NCBI GenBank assembly: GCA_041738715.1
Contig: JBGSPI010000017.1
Coordinates: forward strand, 59,747-123,746
From: Chamaesiphon sp041738715
Lineage (GTDB): Bacteria > Cyanobacteriota > Cyanobacteriia > Cyanobacteriales > Chamaesiphonaceae
DNA: 64,000 nucleotides
Direction of reading: 5' to 3'
The notes beneath the pieces were generated by a model. That model saw only the letters and a list, made by a program, of their open reading frames with translations, did no database searches and was not told the DNA's origin. Shown piece by piece: positions 35,195 through 44,727 of this stretch (position 1 is the first letter of the stretch; every line of letters starts with the position of its first letter). The position numbers and the translations under genes are program-made.

Positions 35195-35439
35195 AAGTTC
35201 CCAGAAACTTATCCAGCGGTAGCCTAATTCAATTGCTAGTCCAATTTGGTTATGAAAATACTCGTCAAACAGGTAGTCATATTCGGTTAACAACTCAAGA
35301 AAACGGTCAGCACCATATCACCATACCTGCTCACGATCCGCTCAAGATAGGTACTTTGAATGCTATTTTACGTAGCGTTGCCGAACATTTTGCTTTAACA
35401 AAAGATGAATTGCTAGAAAAAATGTTCGATGAACAATAG
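35191..35439 (+). CDS. hicA: HicA-like mRNA interferase toxin
   Basis: An 82-residue double-stranded-RNA-binding-fold protein: LIQLLVQFGYENTRQTGSH contains the G-S-H motif, with the catalytic-type His at about residue 30, followed by IRLT and HHITIPAHDPLKIGTL, both standard HicA features. The length is usual. The toxin would cleave mRNA when not held by the HicB-like protein, with which it overlaps by 4 nt. Confidence 0.85.
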   Translation: MKVPRNLSSGSLIQLLVQFGYENTRQTGSHIRLTTQENGQHHITIPAHDPLKIGTLNAILRSVAEHFALTKDELLEKMFDEQ

Positions 35440-35501
35440 ATTATATATTTTGTTTTTTCAAGCAATGCAACAAAGAGAAACCAAATCTCAAAAGAGAAAC
35501 T

Positions 35502-37013
35502 ATGATTATTGATGACCAATTTTACGACCTAATTATCGTCGGTACGGGTGCAGGTGGCGGTACCCTTGCAGAGAAACTCGCCCCTACAGGTAAAAAAATT
35601 CTCATCTTAGAACGGGGGGATTTTATGTCCCTAGCAGAACAAAATCGCAGTAATGTAGATGTCTTTAAACGCGATCGCTATCGGGCTAATGAGCAGTGGT
35701 ATGATAGCGCGGGCGAACCCTTTTCACCGCAGATGAATTACGCCGTCGGTGGGAATACCAAAATCTATAGTGCGGCTCTGTTGCGGATGCGCGAACGCGA
35801 CTTTGAAGCAGTACAGTATCACAAGGGAGTATCCCCAGCCTGGTGTGTGAAATATGATGAGTTTGAACCCTACTATACTGCCGCTGAAGCACTCTACCAA
35901 GTCCACGGACAAACCAACAGCGATCCCACCGAGCCACCCCATAGTAGCGAATATCCCTTTGGATCGATCGAGCATCAAACCCAGATCCAAGATATCACTA
36001 CCACGATCGCCGCTCAAGGTTTACATCCTACCGCTATTCCCCTGGGCTTAACCCGTCAGCAAGACGATCCCACTAGTGATTCCGAGGTATGTGGGATTAC
36101 GCCCGCCCTCAAGCAGCCGAACGTGACACTCAAGACGGGGGCAAAGGTTGTTTGTTTGCATACCAATCCCACAGGGAAGGCTGTTAAGGGAGTAGAAGCA
36201 GAGATTGGCGGGCAATCCTATCTGTTTTTAGCTGATATTGTTGTGTTAGCTTGTGGTGCGGTAAATTCCGCCGCCCTATTATTAAATTCTCGCAGCGATC
36301 TTCATCCGAATGGACTGGCGAATAGTTCCGATTTGGTAGGGCGAAATCTCATGAAGGGTTTGATGACGGCGGTGGTTCAACTTAGTACCAAAGCTAATTC
36401 GGGTGACTTTTTCCGCAGTGTTTATGTGAACGACTTTTATTGGGGGGATCAGGATTTTCCCTATCCGATGGGACATATTCAAAATGCAGGTGGACTGTTG
36501 ACAGATCCGATTTTTGCGGAGGCTCCCCCCATGCTATCGGTATTAGCTAAATTTATGCCGGGATTTGGACTCAAACAATTAGCCACACATTCCCTCGGCT
36601 GGTGGGTACAAACAGCAGATTTACCCAATCGACATAATCGCGTCAGACTTCAAGGTGGTAAATTATTCGTCGATTATACACCCAATAATACGGAAGCTCA
36701 CGATCGATTGATTTATCGTTGGCTTGATGTGCTAAAAGCTGTGGAAAAGTCTCTCGATGGTTTCCAAGCTGGTGTGATGCACCCCAAGGGCGAAGTACCA
36801 TTTCAAGTGATGGCGCATCAGTGCGGTACTTGTGGCTTTGGTGACGATCCCCAAACATCTGTGTTAGATCGCCATTGTCGCACCCACGATCTAGACAATC
36901 TCTATGTAGTAGATGGGAGCTTTTTCCCATCAAATGCTAGTGTTAGCCCCGCATTGACGATTATCGCCAATGCGCTGCGAGTGGGAGATCATTTGATCGA
37001 TCGATTGTCATAG
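35502..37013 (+). CDS. GMC family FAD oxidoreductase
   Basis: A 503-residue glucose-methanol-choline oxidoreductase. The N-terminus has the FAD-binding Rossmann motif IIVGTGAGGGTLAEKL (G-x-G-x-x-G) and ILERGDF. MNYAVGGNTKIYSAALLR matches the family's second FAD segment. The C-terminus carries HQCGTCGFG and VVDGSFFPSNASVSPALTII, the active-site loop and FAD-closing segment. The substrate is probably a sugar or sterol-like alcohol; context gives no hint. It stands alone between the toxin pair and a MITE. Confidence 0.88.
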   Translation: MIIDDQFYDLIIVGTGAGGGTLAEKLAPTGKKILILERGDFMSLAEQNRSNVDVFKRDRYRANEQWYDSAGEPFSPQMNYAVGGNTKIYSAALLRMRERDFEAVQYHKGVSPAWCVKYDEFEPYYTAAEALYQVHGQTNSDPTEPPHSSEYPFGSIEHQTQIQDITTTIAAQGLHPTAIPLGLTRQQDDPTSDSEVCGITPALKQPNVTLKTGAKVVCLHTNPTGKAVKGVEAEIGGQSYLFLADIVVLACGAVNSAALLLNSRSDLHPNGLANSSDLVGRNLMKGLMTAVVQLSTKANSGDFFRSVYVNDFYWGDQDFPYPMGHIQNAGGLLTDPIFAEAPPMLSVLAKFMPGFGLKQLATHSLGWWVQTADLPNRHNRVRLQGGKLFVDYTPNNTEAHDRLIYRWLDVLKAVEKSLDGFQAGVMHPKGEVPFQVMAHQCGTCGFGDDPQTSVLDRHCRTHDLDNLYVVDGSFFPSNASVSPALTIIANALRVGDHLIDRLS

Positions 37014-37034
37014 CCTAATTTGTCAGATACCATT

Positions 37035-37136
37035 TATAGCAATCCTCAATGAGTTTTTCGTAGTAATTCAAATTTGTAGGGATGGTATTTCATTCCTACC
37101 TTCTTGGGGTTAGGCTTCTCAAATAGGATTGCTGTA
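37035..37136. mobile_element. MITE-like element with TAYAGC ends, about 102 bp
   Basis: Ends TATAGCAATCCTCAATGAG (37035-37053) and its near-inverse CTCAAATAGGATTGCTGTA (37118-37136), 15 of 19 matching. TA at both outer ends fits the TA target of IS630/Tc1-mariner elements. No coding capacity. It sits just before a small secreted-protein gene. Confidence 0.7.
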
Positions 37137-37153
37137 GACTATCGATCGAAAAA

Positions 37154-37624
37154 ATGAACAGGTATTTATTAATTTTTTTACTAACAATCTTTTTTCCAGT
37201 TACCAGTGTTGCTCAATCTAGATCTACGCCTAAACCAACTAATAGATCGGCAGTTTTAAATCCGCAAGAATTCCAGTTTTTATCTATTAATGGTCGGGCT
37301 GTGGCAGCGGCAACCAAACCCTGTAATTTGAGTCTGATTGAGTGTGGAAATAAACGAATCGGACTTTATGGCTATAGTGGTTTTGGTGGTCCCGATTCCA
37401 ATAATCCACGCACTGAAACTTTTATATTTAAACGAAAAAATCAAACGACAGGGATCTATCTGTTGACGAGACGAGTGAATGAGGATGACTCAGTAGCTGG
37501 CGAAAGGGTGAGGTTATCGTTTATTAGAAAAGGAAATAGATGGCATTTTTTAGAAGCCAGACGACAATTTCAATGTGCTAGAGGTCAAAATACGATCGAC
37601 TGGACAAAAAAACTCTGTCCTTAG
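37154..37624 (+). CDS. Secreted hypothetical protein
   Basis: A 156-residue protein with a clear signal peptide (NRYLLIFLLTIFFPVTSVAQ; cut after about residue 20). The mature part is Arg/Asn-rich with four Cys, CNLSLIEC in the middle and one near each of the last 20 residues, so disulfides are likely. No family recognised. The promoter region lies at the end of the MITE, which may have brought or changed its control. Confidence 0.65.
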   Translation: MNRYLLIFLLTIFFPVTSVAQSRSTPKPTNRSAVLNPQEFQFLSINGRAVAAATKPCNLSLIECGNKRIGLYGYSGFGGPDSNNPRTETFIFKRKNQTTGIYLLTRRVNEDDSVAGERVRLSFIRKGNRWHFLEARRQFQCARGQNTIDWTKKLCP

Positions 37625-37631
37625 CATTAGA

Positions 37632-38165
37632 TTAGGAATTTGGCGATCGCAAGAGAGTAGTCCAGTTCTGTAACTCTTGGGGGAAATATGGATGTTGTAA
37701 GCCACCTCGCCACATAATCATCCCATCTTCGCCGGTATCTTGATAATATTTCTTCCGCCGGCCAACAATTTGGAAGCCATATTTTTCATAAATATGTAAT
37801 GCACCGAGATTGGAATCACGGACTTCTAAAGTAGCCCGTGCCATCTCAATTTCTCTGGCTCGATCGAGTAATGAACATAATAATAATTGACCTAATCCTT
37901 GCCGTTGATACTCAGGATGAACGCCGAGTAAGGTGATGTGAGCTTCATCTAAAATCGCCCAGAAACAACCGAAACCAATCAAGCCATTAGTTTCGGTTGC
38001 TAAGTCACGATCGACTGAAATACCTAAGAAGTGGCTATTTTCATTGGTCAATTCACGTCGATAGCTATCGATCGACCATAATCCACCAAAACATAGACGA
38101 TCGAGGGTGACGATCGGCTCGATTTCAGCAACAGATATTGGCGTAATTTTTACATCTAAAGTCAC
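37632..38165 (-). CDS. rimI: Ribosomal protein S18 alanine N-acetyltransferase, RimI-like
   Basis: A 177-residue GNAT enzyme. LLGVHPEYQRQGLGQLLL is the acetyl-CoA loop (Q-x-x-G-x-G), and ARATLEVRDSNLGALHIYEKYGFQIVGRRKKYY contains the RimI signature E-V-R-x-S-N-x-x-A-x-x-L-Y-x-x-x-G-F followed by the conserved Tyr near the end. It acetylates an N-terminal alanine, classically of S18. Convergent with the secreted-protein gene, 7 nt apart. Confidence 0.87.
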   Translation of the reverse strand: MTLDVKITPISVAEIEPIVTLDRLCFGGLWSIDSYRRELTNENSHFLGISVDRDLATETNGLIGFGCFWAILDEAHITLLGVHPEYQRQGLGQLLLCSLLDRAREIEMARATLEVRDSNLGALHIYEKYGFQIVGRRKKYYQDTGEDGMIMWRGGLQHPYFPQELQNWTTLLRSPNS

Positions 38166-38338
38166 TGCTTAATGTCAATTATTTCATGAAGGATATGCAC
38201 AACAAGGATAAAAAGAGCCTGAAACCTAGTGGAAAAGTGCAAGCACTCGGACAAAGTATCGCTAACCATCTCTAACTTTTGGTAGATGTTTATTAGGATC
38301 TCCTTGCCATAAGGTTAGTTTATCCACAGGATAAAAAC

Positions 38339-38656
38339 ATGCAAGTTCAAATCAACACCGATAGTAGCATCGAAGGTAGTGAGGCGATCGCGCAACAGGT
38401 TGAATCTGCAATCAGGAACAATTTAGATCGCTTCAGTCAGCAGATTACACGAGTGGAAGTTCACCTCAGCGATGAGAACAGCAACAAAAAGTTTGGTACG
38501 CAGGATCAACGCTGTTCGATCGAAGTTCGTCTTGCCAACCATCAGCCGATTGCGGTGAGCGACCAGGCTGCGACCTTAGAACAGTCCGTCAGTGGTGCGG
38601 CGGAGAAAATGAAACATTTGTTAGACACTACGCTGGGGCGGCTACGCGATCGCTAA
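38339..38656 (+). CDS. HPF/RaiA-family ribosome hibernation-like protein
   Basis: A 105-residue protein with the short HPF/RaiA fold: QVQINTDSSIEGSEAIAQQV, ITRVEVHLSDENSNK and an alpha-2 helix ending EQSVSGAAEKMKHLLDTTLGR. It lacks the long C-terminal dimerisation domain of long HPF, so it resembles a short hibernation factor or a HPF-like stress protein. It is followed after 44 nt by ppk2, and both precede a P-type ATPase, all in the same direction: a stress-type cluster. A weak SD-like sequence, AGGATAAAAAC, precedes the ATG. Confidence 0.78.
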   Translation: MQVQINTDSSIEGSEAIAQQVESAIRNNLDRFSQQITRVEVHLSDENSNKKFGTQDQRCSIEVRLANHQPIAVSDQAATLEQSVSGAAEKMKHLLDTTLGRLRDR

Positions 38657-38700
38657 CAGCCACTACTAGATTCATCATCCAGATACAGGAAACCTCAGCC

Positions 38701-39642
38701 ATGCCAACAAATTCCCGTAACCATAGCCAGATGGATTTACCAGCGCACCCATTTCCGATCGAGCAACTAGACGATTTGATTAGTCCTTTTCTTGTTCCCC
38801 CACAGCAACGCATCAATCTTGTCAAAGACTACGATCCGAGTTATAGAGCCAGCCATCTCAAGAAGTCGAAAGCCAAAGGACAATTAAAAGCAGGTATTAA
38901 GACTTTAGCTAAATACCAGTATCTGCTGTATGCCCAAAATACCCATGCCTTGCTGATTATTTTTCAGGCGATGGATGCTGCGGGTAAAGATAGTACGATC
39001 AAGCACGTCATGTCTGGAATTAATCCCCAGGGATGTCAAGTCTCTAGCTTCAAAGCTCCCTCAGCAGAAGAGTTAGATCATGGCTATTTATGGCGATGTT
39101 CCAAAGCTTTACCAGAACGAGGGCGAATTGGTATCTTTAACCGCTCTCATTATGAGGAAATCTTGATCACGCGAGTCCATCCAGAAATTATGGAGCAGCG
39201 ACAACTTCCGCCGCATTTAATCGACGAACAGATTTGGGAACGCCGCTTTGAAGAAATCAATAACTTTGAGAAGTATCTGGTAGATAACGGGACGATTATT
39301 CTCAAGTTTTTTCTGAATGTGTCTAAGGAAGAGCAAAAAGAACGATTTTTGGAACGGATCGATCGCCCTGAAAAGAACTGGAAGTTCTCTGTTGACGATG
39401 CTAAGGAGCGCGCTCGTTGGGATGATTATATGACCGTCTATGAGGATATGTTCAATCACACCAGCACCACATGGGCACCTTGGTACATTATTCCAGCCGA
39501 TCGCAAATGGTTCACGCGGCTAGTCGTAGCTGGCATCATTTATACCAAGTTGCAAGAATTGAATCTCAAATATCCCAAGGTCAGTAAAGAAAAGCACCAA
39601 GAACTTTTGCAAGCAAAAGCAATGCTTGAAAGTAATGACTAA
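38701..39642 (+). CDS. ppk2: Polyphosphate kinase 2 family protein
   Basis: A 313-residue PPK2. The Walker A is FQAMDAAGKDST (about 89-99), followed by GINPQGCQVSSF; the Walker B-like NRSHYEEILITRVHPE lies near 148, and WKFSVDDAKERARWDDYM is the lid region. PADRKW closes the core. Family members transfer phosphate between polyphosphate and nucleotides; the length fits class III-type AMP/ADP kinases, but class cannot be fixed by eye. Neighbours: HPF-like gene upstream and a P-type ATPase downstream. ppx, about 5 kb on, degrades polyphosphate. Confidence 0.92.
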   Translation: MPTNSRNHSQMDLPAHPFPIEQLDDLISPFLVPPQQRINLVKDYDPSYRASHLKKSKAKGQLKAGIKTLAKYQYLLYAQNTHALLIIFQAMDAAGKDSTIKHVMSGINPQGCQVSSFKAPSAEELDHGYLWRCSKALPERGRIGIFNRSHYEEILITRVHPEIMEQRQLPPHLIDEQIWERRFEEINNFEKYLVDNGTIILKFFLNVSKEEQKERFLERIDRPEKNWKFSVDDAKERARWDDYMTVYEDMFNHTSTTWAPWYIIPADRKWFTRLVVAGIIYTKLQELNLKYPKVSKEKHQELLQAKAMLESND

Positions 39643-39744
39643 AAACTGCCGCTACTAGAACTCTTTGACTAATTACCAGGAATACAGAGTTGTCCGCGCT
39701 AGATACCGATAAGCAGTTTTACTTTTGAATTTGGATCCTTAAAT

Positions 39745-42465
39745 ATGGCATCTTCTACGATTGAGAATCCCACTGAGCAGCAATGGCATGAGCGATCGCC
39801 GATCGATGTTGCACAAGATCTCAAGACAGATTTAGAAATGGGATTGGCAGACACAGACGTGGCTCAACGCCAAGAGCACTACGGGTTCAATGAACTGAAG
39901 GGGAAAGCAGGAAAAAGCCCTATCCTCCGTTTCCTGATGGAATTCAACCAGCCCTTAATTTATATTCTGTTGATCGCTGGCATCGTGACGCTACTGTTAC
40001 AGGATTGGGTGGATGCAGGGGTAATTTTGGGCGTGATGTTCATTAACGCCGTGATTGGTTTTGTCCAAGAATCGAAAGCTGAACATGCGATTGCGGCTCT
40101 AGCCAAATCTGTCACCACCGAAGCTACCCTGATTCGATGTGGGCAAAAGGTGCGGCTTAACTCTCGCGAACTGGTTCCTGGCGATCTGGTGTTACTGAAA
40201 TCTGGCGACAAAGTGCCTGCTGACTTACGATTAGTGACGGTACGGGACCTACAGGTGAGTGAATCTGCGCTGACAGGAGAATCTGTTCCCGTCCAAAAAG
40301 CCACCGAACCTGTAGCGGCTGAGACTGTGTTAGCAGATCGTCGTAATATGGCTTATGCCGGAGGTTTAGTCACATTAGGACAAGCACGAGGAATCGTAGT
40401 AGCGATCGCCAACCAGACCGAAACTGGTCGCATCGCTCAACTCATGGAGCAAAGCACGGCACTAGAAACACCACTGACGCGCAAGATTGAGCAATTCAGT
40501 AAGAGCCTGCTGTACGTCATTCTTGGTCTAGCAGCATTGATGTTTGCGGTGGTGATCGGCAAAGGTGGTAACTGGACGGAGGGGTTTAAGGCCGCAGTTG
40601 CTTTGTCGGTTAGTGCAATTCCTGAAGGACTGCCGGCTGTCGTCACAGTAACGCTGGCATTGGGCGTGAAGCGAATGGCACAGCAACACGCGATCGTCCG
40701 CAAACTGCCAGCGGTCGAAACCCTCGGTAGTACTACCGTGATTTGTTCGGATAAAACAGGTACGCTCACCGAAAATCAGATGACCGTCCAAGCGATCTAT
40801 GCGGGGGCGAGTGCCTATACTGTCTCTGGAGTGGGTTATGGGATCGAAGGTTCAATTTGTCAAAATGAAGAACCTGTGAAACTCGACCAAGCTTTGATGT
40901 TGCGCGAGTGTTTGCAGTGTGGTCTATTGTGCAATGACGCTCACATTCAAACCCAGGATGGGCAATTATCGGTAGCAGGCGACCCCACGGAGGGCGCACT
41001 GATTGTCTCCGCACAAAAGGCGGGGTTATCACTGCAATCTTTAGAGCAGGAGCAACCGCGACTAGATACGCTGCCCTTTGAGTCTCAGTTTCAATATATG
41101 GCAACCTTGCATCGACACCAACAATTCGATCGCCACACCATTTACGCTAAAGGCTCGGCGGAAGCCATTCTACAGCGATGTCGTTATCAACTCGATCTGG
41201 ATGGTCAAACCATTAACTTAAATCGATCTTCTATCGAGCAAATTGTCGATCTCATGGCATCTCAAGGTTTACGGGTACTGGCATTTGCGCGGAAAGAGAT
41301 CTCTATGCAACAACAAAGGATCGATCGCGAAGATCTGGAAAATGATTTGGTCTTTTTAGGACTGCAAGGGATGATCGACCCGCCCAGAACCAGCGCGATC
41401 TCTGCTGTCCGAGCCTGTCAGAACGCAGGGATTCAAGTCAAAATGATTACTGGCGATCATGCCCTCACTGCTGCCGCGATCGCGGGTCAGATGGGACTGA
41501 GCCAAGATCCCGATCCCGTCGTGTTCGAGGGCAAACAAATAGCCGCAATGGACGATCGAGAATTGGCAAATGCTGTCGAAATTAGTAATGTGTTTGCGCG
41601 GGTTGCGCCCGAACAAAAACTACGACTGGTGAAAGCTTTGCAGTCAAAGGGTGAAATTGTGGCAATGACTGGAGATGGGGTCAATGATGCCCCAGCTTTA
41701 AAACAGGCAGATATTGGAATTGCAATGGGGATTACTGGTACGGAAGTTGCCAAAGAGGCGGCGGATATGGTGTTGACCGATGATAATTTTACTTCGATCG
41801 AAGCCGCTGTCGAAGAAGGTCGGACCGTATATAGCAACTTGATCAAGACGATTGGGTTTATTCTCCCCGTCAATGGTGGCGAAGCGATGACCATTTTAGT
41901 TGGCATCTTGGCTGGTACCACCCTGCCAATTTTACCCGTCCAAATTCTGTGGGTGAATATGGTCAGTTCTGTTGCCCTGAGTGCCACGCTAGCATTTGAG
42001 CCAAAATCACTCGACACGATGCAGCGATCGCCCCGCAGTCCCAATGAACCCCTGCTCACAAAAAAATTGCTATGGCGGATCATCATTATTTCCAGCTTCA
42101 ATCTGATTGCTGTCTTGGGAATGTTTGAGTGGATTTCGCAAACCACTGACAATCTTAATTTGGCACGGACAATGGCAGTGCATACCCTTGTTGCTGCCGA
42201 AACTTTTTACTTATTAAGTATTAGTCAGTTTATTCCATCTCTGTTCGATCGTTTACAAGACCGGACTCAAGAGATCGCCTACATCCCAGCCATTGGGGTG
42301 GCTTGTGTATTGGTATCCCAAATTTTCTTTAGCCAGATCGAGATCATCAATCCGCTATTCAATACTCAGCCATTGAGCGCGATCGAAGGGTTAATTTGTA
42401 TCGGTGCAGGGCTGCCGGTTGTTGTACCGGCTTTATTACTCCAGCGATTTACTCCTCTGACTTGA
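39745..42465 (+). CDS. P-type cation-transporting ATPase (P2-like)
   Basis: A 906-residue pump with about ten membrane helices. Seen: TGES at 177-180 (actuator), PEGLPAVV at 293-300 in M4, phosphorylation motif DKTGTLTEN with Asp336, and TGDGVNDAPALKQADIGIAMG near 640. It is closest to SERCA/PMCA-type calcium pumps, but the M6 segment reads VNMVSSVALSA where SERCA has V-N-L-V-T-D: the Ca2+-binding Asp800 is Ser here. Transport of Ca2+ at one site, or of another cation such as Na+ or K+, is possible. It is 102 nt after ppk2. Confidence 0.9.
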   Translation: MASSTIENPTEQQWHERSPIDVAQDLKTDLEMGLADTDVAQRQEHYGFNELKGKAGKSPILRFLMEFNQPLIYILLIAGIVTLLLQDWVDAGVILGVMFINAVIGFVQESKAEHAIAALAKSVTTEATLIRCGQKVRLNSRELVPGDLVLLKSGDKVPADLRLVTVRDLQVSESALTGESVPVQKATEPVAAETVLADRRNMAYAGGLVTLGQARGIVVAIANQTETGRIAQLMEQSTALETPLTRKIEQFSKSLLYVILGLAALMFAVVIGKGGNWTEGFKAAVALSVSAIPEGLPAVVTVTLALGVKRMAQQHAIVRKLPAVETLGSTTVICSDKTGTLTENQMTVQAIYAGASAYTVSGVGYGIEGSICQNEEPVKLDQALMLRECLQCGLLCNDAHIQTQDGQLSVAGDPTEGALIVSAQKAGLSLQSLEQEQPRLDTLPFESQFQYMATLHRHQQFDRHTIYAKGSAEAILQRCRYQLDLDGQTINLNRSSIEQIVDLMASQGLRVLAFARKEISMQQQRIDREDLENDLVFLGLQGMIDPPRTSAISAVRACQNAGIQVKMITGDHALTAAAIAGQMGLSQDPDPVVFEGKQIAAMDDRELANAVEISNVFARVAPEQKLRLVKALQSKGEIVAMTGDGVNDAPALKQADIGIAMGITGTEVAKEAADMVLTDDNFTSIEAAVEEGRTVYSNLIKTIGFILPVNGGEAMTILVGILAGTTLPILPVQILWVNMVSSVALSATLAFEPKSLDTMQRSPRSPNEPLLTKKLLWRIIIISSFNLIAVLGMFEWISQTTDNLNLARTMAVHTLVAAETFYLLSISQFIPSLFDRLQDRTQEIAYIPAIGVACVLVSQIFFSQIEIINPLFNTQPLSAIEGLICIGAGLPVVVPALLLQRFTPLT

Positions 42466-42499
42466 GTTTAGTCCGAACAACACTAGCGTGGAAGTAGCG

Positions 42500-42560
42500 G
42501 CGTTGCTGATGGATGACTTCTCCGTCTGAGTCAGAAAATCACGCCCGGATTCAGCAACGC
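42500..42560. repeat. Short inverted-repeat element between convergent genes
   Basis: GCGTTGCTGA (42500-42509) and TCAGCAACGC (42551-42560) are perfect 10-bp inverted repeats around 41 nt. This GCGTTGCTGA/TCAGCAACGC form resembles the ends of insertion-sequence relics often seen in cyanobacteria. It lies between the stops of the ATPase and lysC, so it may also serve as a terminator. Confidence 0.6.
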
Positions 42561-42567
42561 AACAGAG

Positions 42568-44346
42568 TTAACCTAAATCAAACGCCTGATGGACTATTTT
42601 GAGGGCATCGGTGCCGCGATCTTGGGCAACAACGCAACTGATTTTAATCTCAGAAGTCGCAATCATTTGAATATTAATTCCTGCCGCCGCTAAAGCATCG
42701 AACATCTGAGCCGCGACACCCGGCTTGCCAATCATCCCCGCACCGACAATACTAACTTTAGCGATCGATTCATCGACTGCCACTTCCCCACAGCCCAGAT
42801 GGGCGGCGGCAGACTCCAGCACTTTTTTAGCATCGATGGCATCTCCTTGGGCAACAGTGAAGGCGATATCTCGTGTCGGCACGCCTTGTAAGATCCGCGT
42901 CCGTTGGGATTGGATAATCATATCTACGCTAATATTACTCGCCGCCAAAATGCCAAATAACTCTGCTGCCATCCCTGGTTTGTCGGGTACATGGCGAACG
43001 GCTAATCTAGCTTGATTGAGATCGAGGGCGACTCCGCGCACGGCGGGTAAGTTAGGTTCTTTGACATGATGGGTCGTATCCGTGGTAGAGGTGGAAATCT
43101 CAAACTCCTGACACAGTGCCGCGATCGCTGCATCACATGATCGATCGGGAATCACACAACTAACCTTAACTTCGGAAGTCGAAATCATTTGAATATTTAC
43201 CCCCGCAGCCGCTAGGGTTTTAAACATTTGGGCGGCTACACCTGGTCGGCCAATCATTCCGGCTCCGGCGATGCTGACCTTGGCAATATTAGCTTCCACA
43301 AAGACTTCAGCATCATTAATGCTTAAATTATCATGCAAGCCAGGAACGACGGCTTCAGCAACCGCCTGGGCACGTTTGGCGATCTGTTTGTTGACCGTGA
43401 AGGCAATGTCATTGGCATTCCCGTCATGAATCGATTGGACGATCAAATCGACATCGATATCTTCGGTGGCGACTGCGCCAAATAATTGTCCGGCAATCCC
43501 TGCTCGATCGGGTACGCGCAGAATGGCAATCTTGGCTTGCTGTGAAGCAAATTCGACCGCATCCACCGGGCGGGCAATTTCTAAGCCTTGAAGGGGGCGT
43601 GGTTGGGGGGTAGGCGAGATTACCCAGGTGCCAGGATCATCTGTCCAACTCGATCGCACAACCAGGGGTACGCCATAATTTCGAGCAATTTCGACGGCGC
43701 GGGGATGCAATACTTTTGCCCCTAGACTGGCAAGTTCGAGCATCTCATCGGCAGTAATTTCGGTGAGCAACTGGGCTTCAGGAACGATTCGGGGGTCGGT
43801 GGTCAAAATCCCGGGTACGTCAGTATAGATCTCACAGGCATTTGCGCTCAACGCCGCAGCTAGGGCGACAGCCGAGGTGTCCGAACCACCGCGACCCAGG
43901 GTGGTAATATCATGATCGTCACTAGCACTCACGCCCTGAAAGCCAGCAACGACAACTACTTTACCTTCTTGCAGATGGCGTTGGAGTCGATCGGTTTTAA
44001 TCTCCAAAATTCGGGCGCGGGTATGTTCGGCTTCCGTGGTAATTCCCGCTTGGGCACCTGTGAGGGAAATCGTTGGCTGGCCTAATTCCTGAATGGCAAT
44101 GCTCAATAAGGCGATCGTCACCTGTTCTCCCGTCGCCAAGAGCATATCCATCTCCCGCCGCGAGGGGTTTGGCGATAGCGACTGGGCGAGTTTCACTAAC
44201 CCATCAGTAGTTTTACCCATCGCTGAAACGACCACTACCACTTCATTTCCCGCTGCAACCGTCGCTACTACTCGCTGGGCAACTGCTTGAATTCGCTCTG
44301 CCGAACCAACCGATGTCCCCCCATATTTTTGGACGATTAATGCCAT
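42568..44346 (-). CDS. lysC: Aspartate kinase with four ACT domains
   Basis: A 592-residue enzyme catalysing the first step of the aspartate family (Lys, Thr, Met). The kinase domain (1 to about 245) begins VQKYGGTSVGS with Lys7, and contains GRGGSDTSAVALA and VLHPRAVEIA. Four ACT regions follow in two tandem pairs (about 255-405 and 430-590); the two halves repeat motifs such as VSIAGAGMIGRPGVAAQMF and VSIVGAGMIGKPGVAAQMF. This duplicated regulatory region is the usual cyanobacterial form and implies feedback by amino acids. I start at the ATG at 44346, since the longer frame adds eight poorly conserved residues. Confidence 0.95.
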   Translation of the reverse strand: MALIVQKYGGTSVGSAERIQAVAQRVVATVAAGNEVVVVVSAMGKTTDGLVKLAQSLSPNPSRREMDMLLATGEQVTIALLSIAIQELGQPTISLTGAQAGITTEAEHTRARILEIKTDRLQRHLQEGKVVVVAGFQGVSASDDHDITTLGRGGSDTSAVALAAALSANACEIYTDVPGILTTDPRIVPEAQLLTEITADEMLELASLGAKVLHPRAVEIARNYGVPLVVRSSWTDDPGTWVISPTPQPRPLQGLEIARPVDAVEFASQQAKIAILRVPDRAGIAGQLFGAVATEDIDVDLIVQSIHDGNANDIAFTVNKQIAKRAQAVAEAVVPGLHDNLSINDAEVFVEANIAKVSIAGAGMIGRPGVAAQMFKTLAAAGVNIQMISTSEVKVSCVIPDRSCDAAIAALCQEFEISTSTTDTTHHVKEPNLPAVRGVALDLNQARLAVRHVPDKPGMAAELFGILAASNISVDMIIQSQRTRILQGVPTRDIAFTVAQGDAIDAKKVLESAAAHLGCGEVAVDESIAKVSIVGAGMIGKPGVAAQMFDALAAAGINIQMIATSEIKISCVVAQDRGTDALKIVHQAFDLG

Positions 44347-44727
44347 TGCTCTTCTCCCTTGACCATTCACCTAGACCGATCTAGCTTATCAAACCATAGA
44401 TCTTGTTGGTAATATTTTCCTTAATTTAGCCCAAGTTAGAGGTTAGGGTTTAGGTGAATAGTGAATATAGCCATTCTTTAATTGGTGAGGTACGGATGAT
44501 TTACTGCTTTGATTGCGGTCTATATCTGTAATGTGTCTCATTAACTTGAGAACCGCTATAGTGAATGGAAATCAAAAGAAACCCAGTCCCCCCGTCCCCC
44601 AGTCTCCCGTCCCCATCCAAAAAAAAACTAGAAATTTACGTTAATTTAGCTTGCCCTGGCAGACCGCAATTGTCTACAATGATGCCGACTTGACAATGCA
44701 GATCGATCCTTACTCTGGCAAGACCTT
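44347..44727. other. 381-nt gene-free stretch with repeat relics
   Basis: Divergent promoter region of lysC and ppx. It holds, at about 44505-44562, a palindromic relic whose right end, AGAACCGCTATAG, resembles in inverse the TACAGCGGTT end of the MITE at 63793, and a C-rich tandem tract at 44584-44614 (CCCCCCGTCCCCCAGT). An A9 run follows at 44621-44629. No gene or RNA was recognised. Likely promoters flank the repeat parts. Confidence 0.5.

Noticed and set aside
37154..37624. Small secreted protein as part of the MITE
   Set aside because: The element ends at 37136, before the ATG, and the gene has a normal signal peptide and stop.
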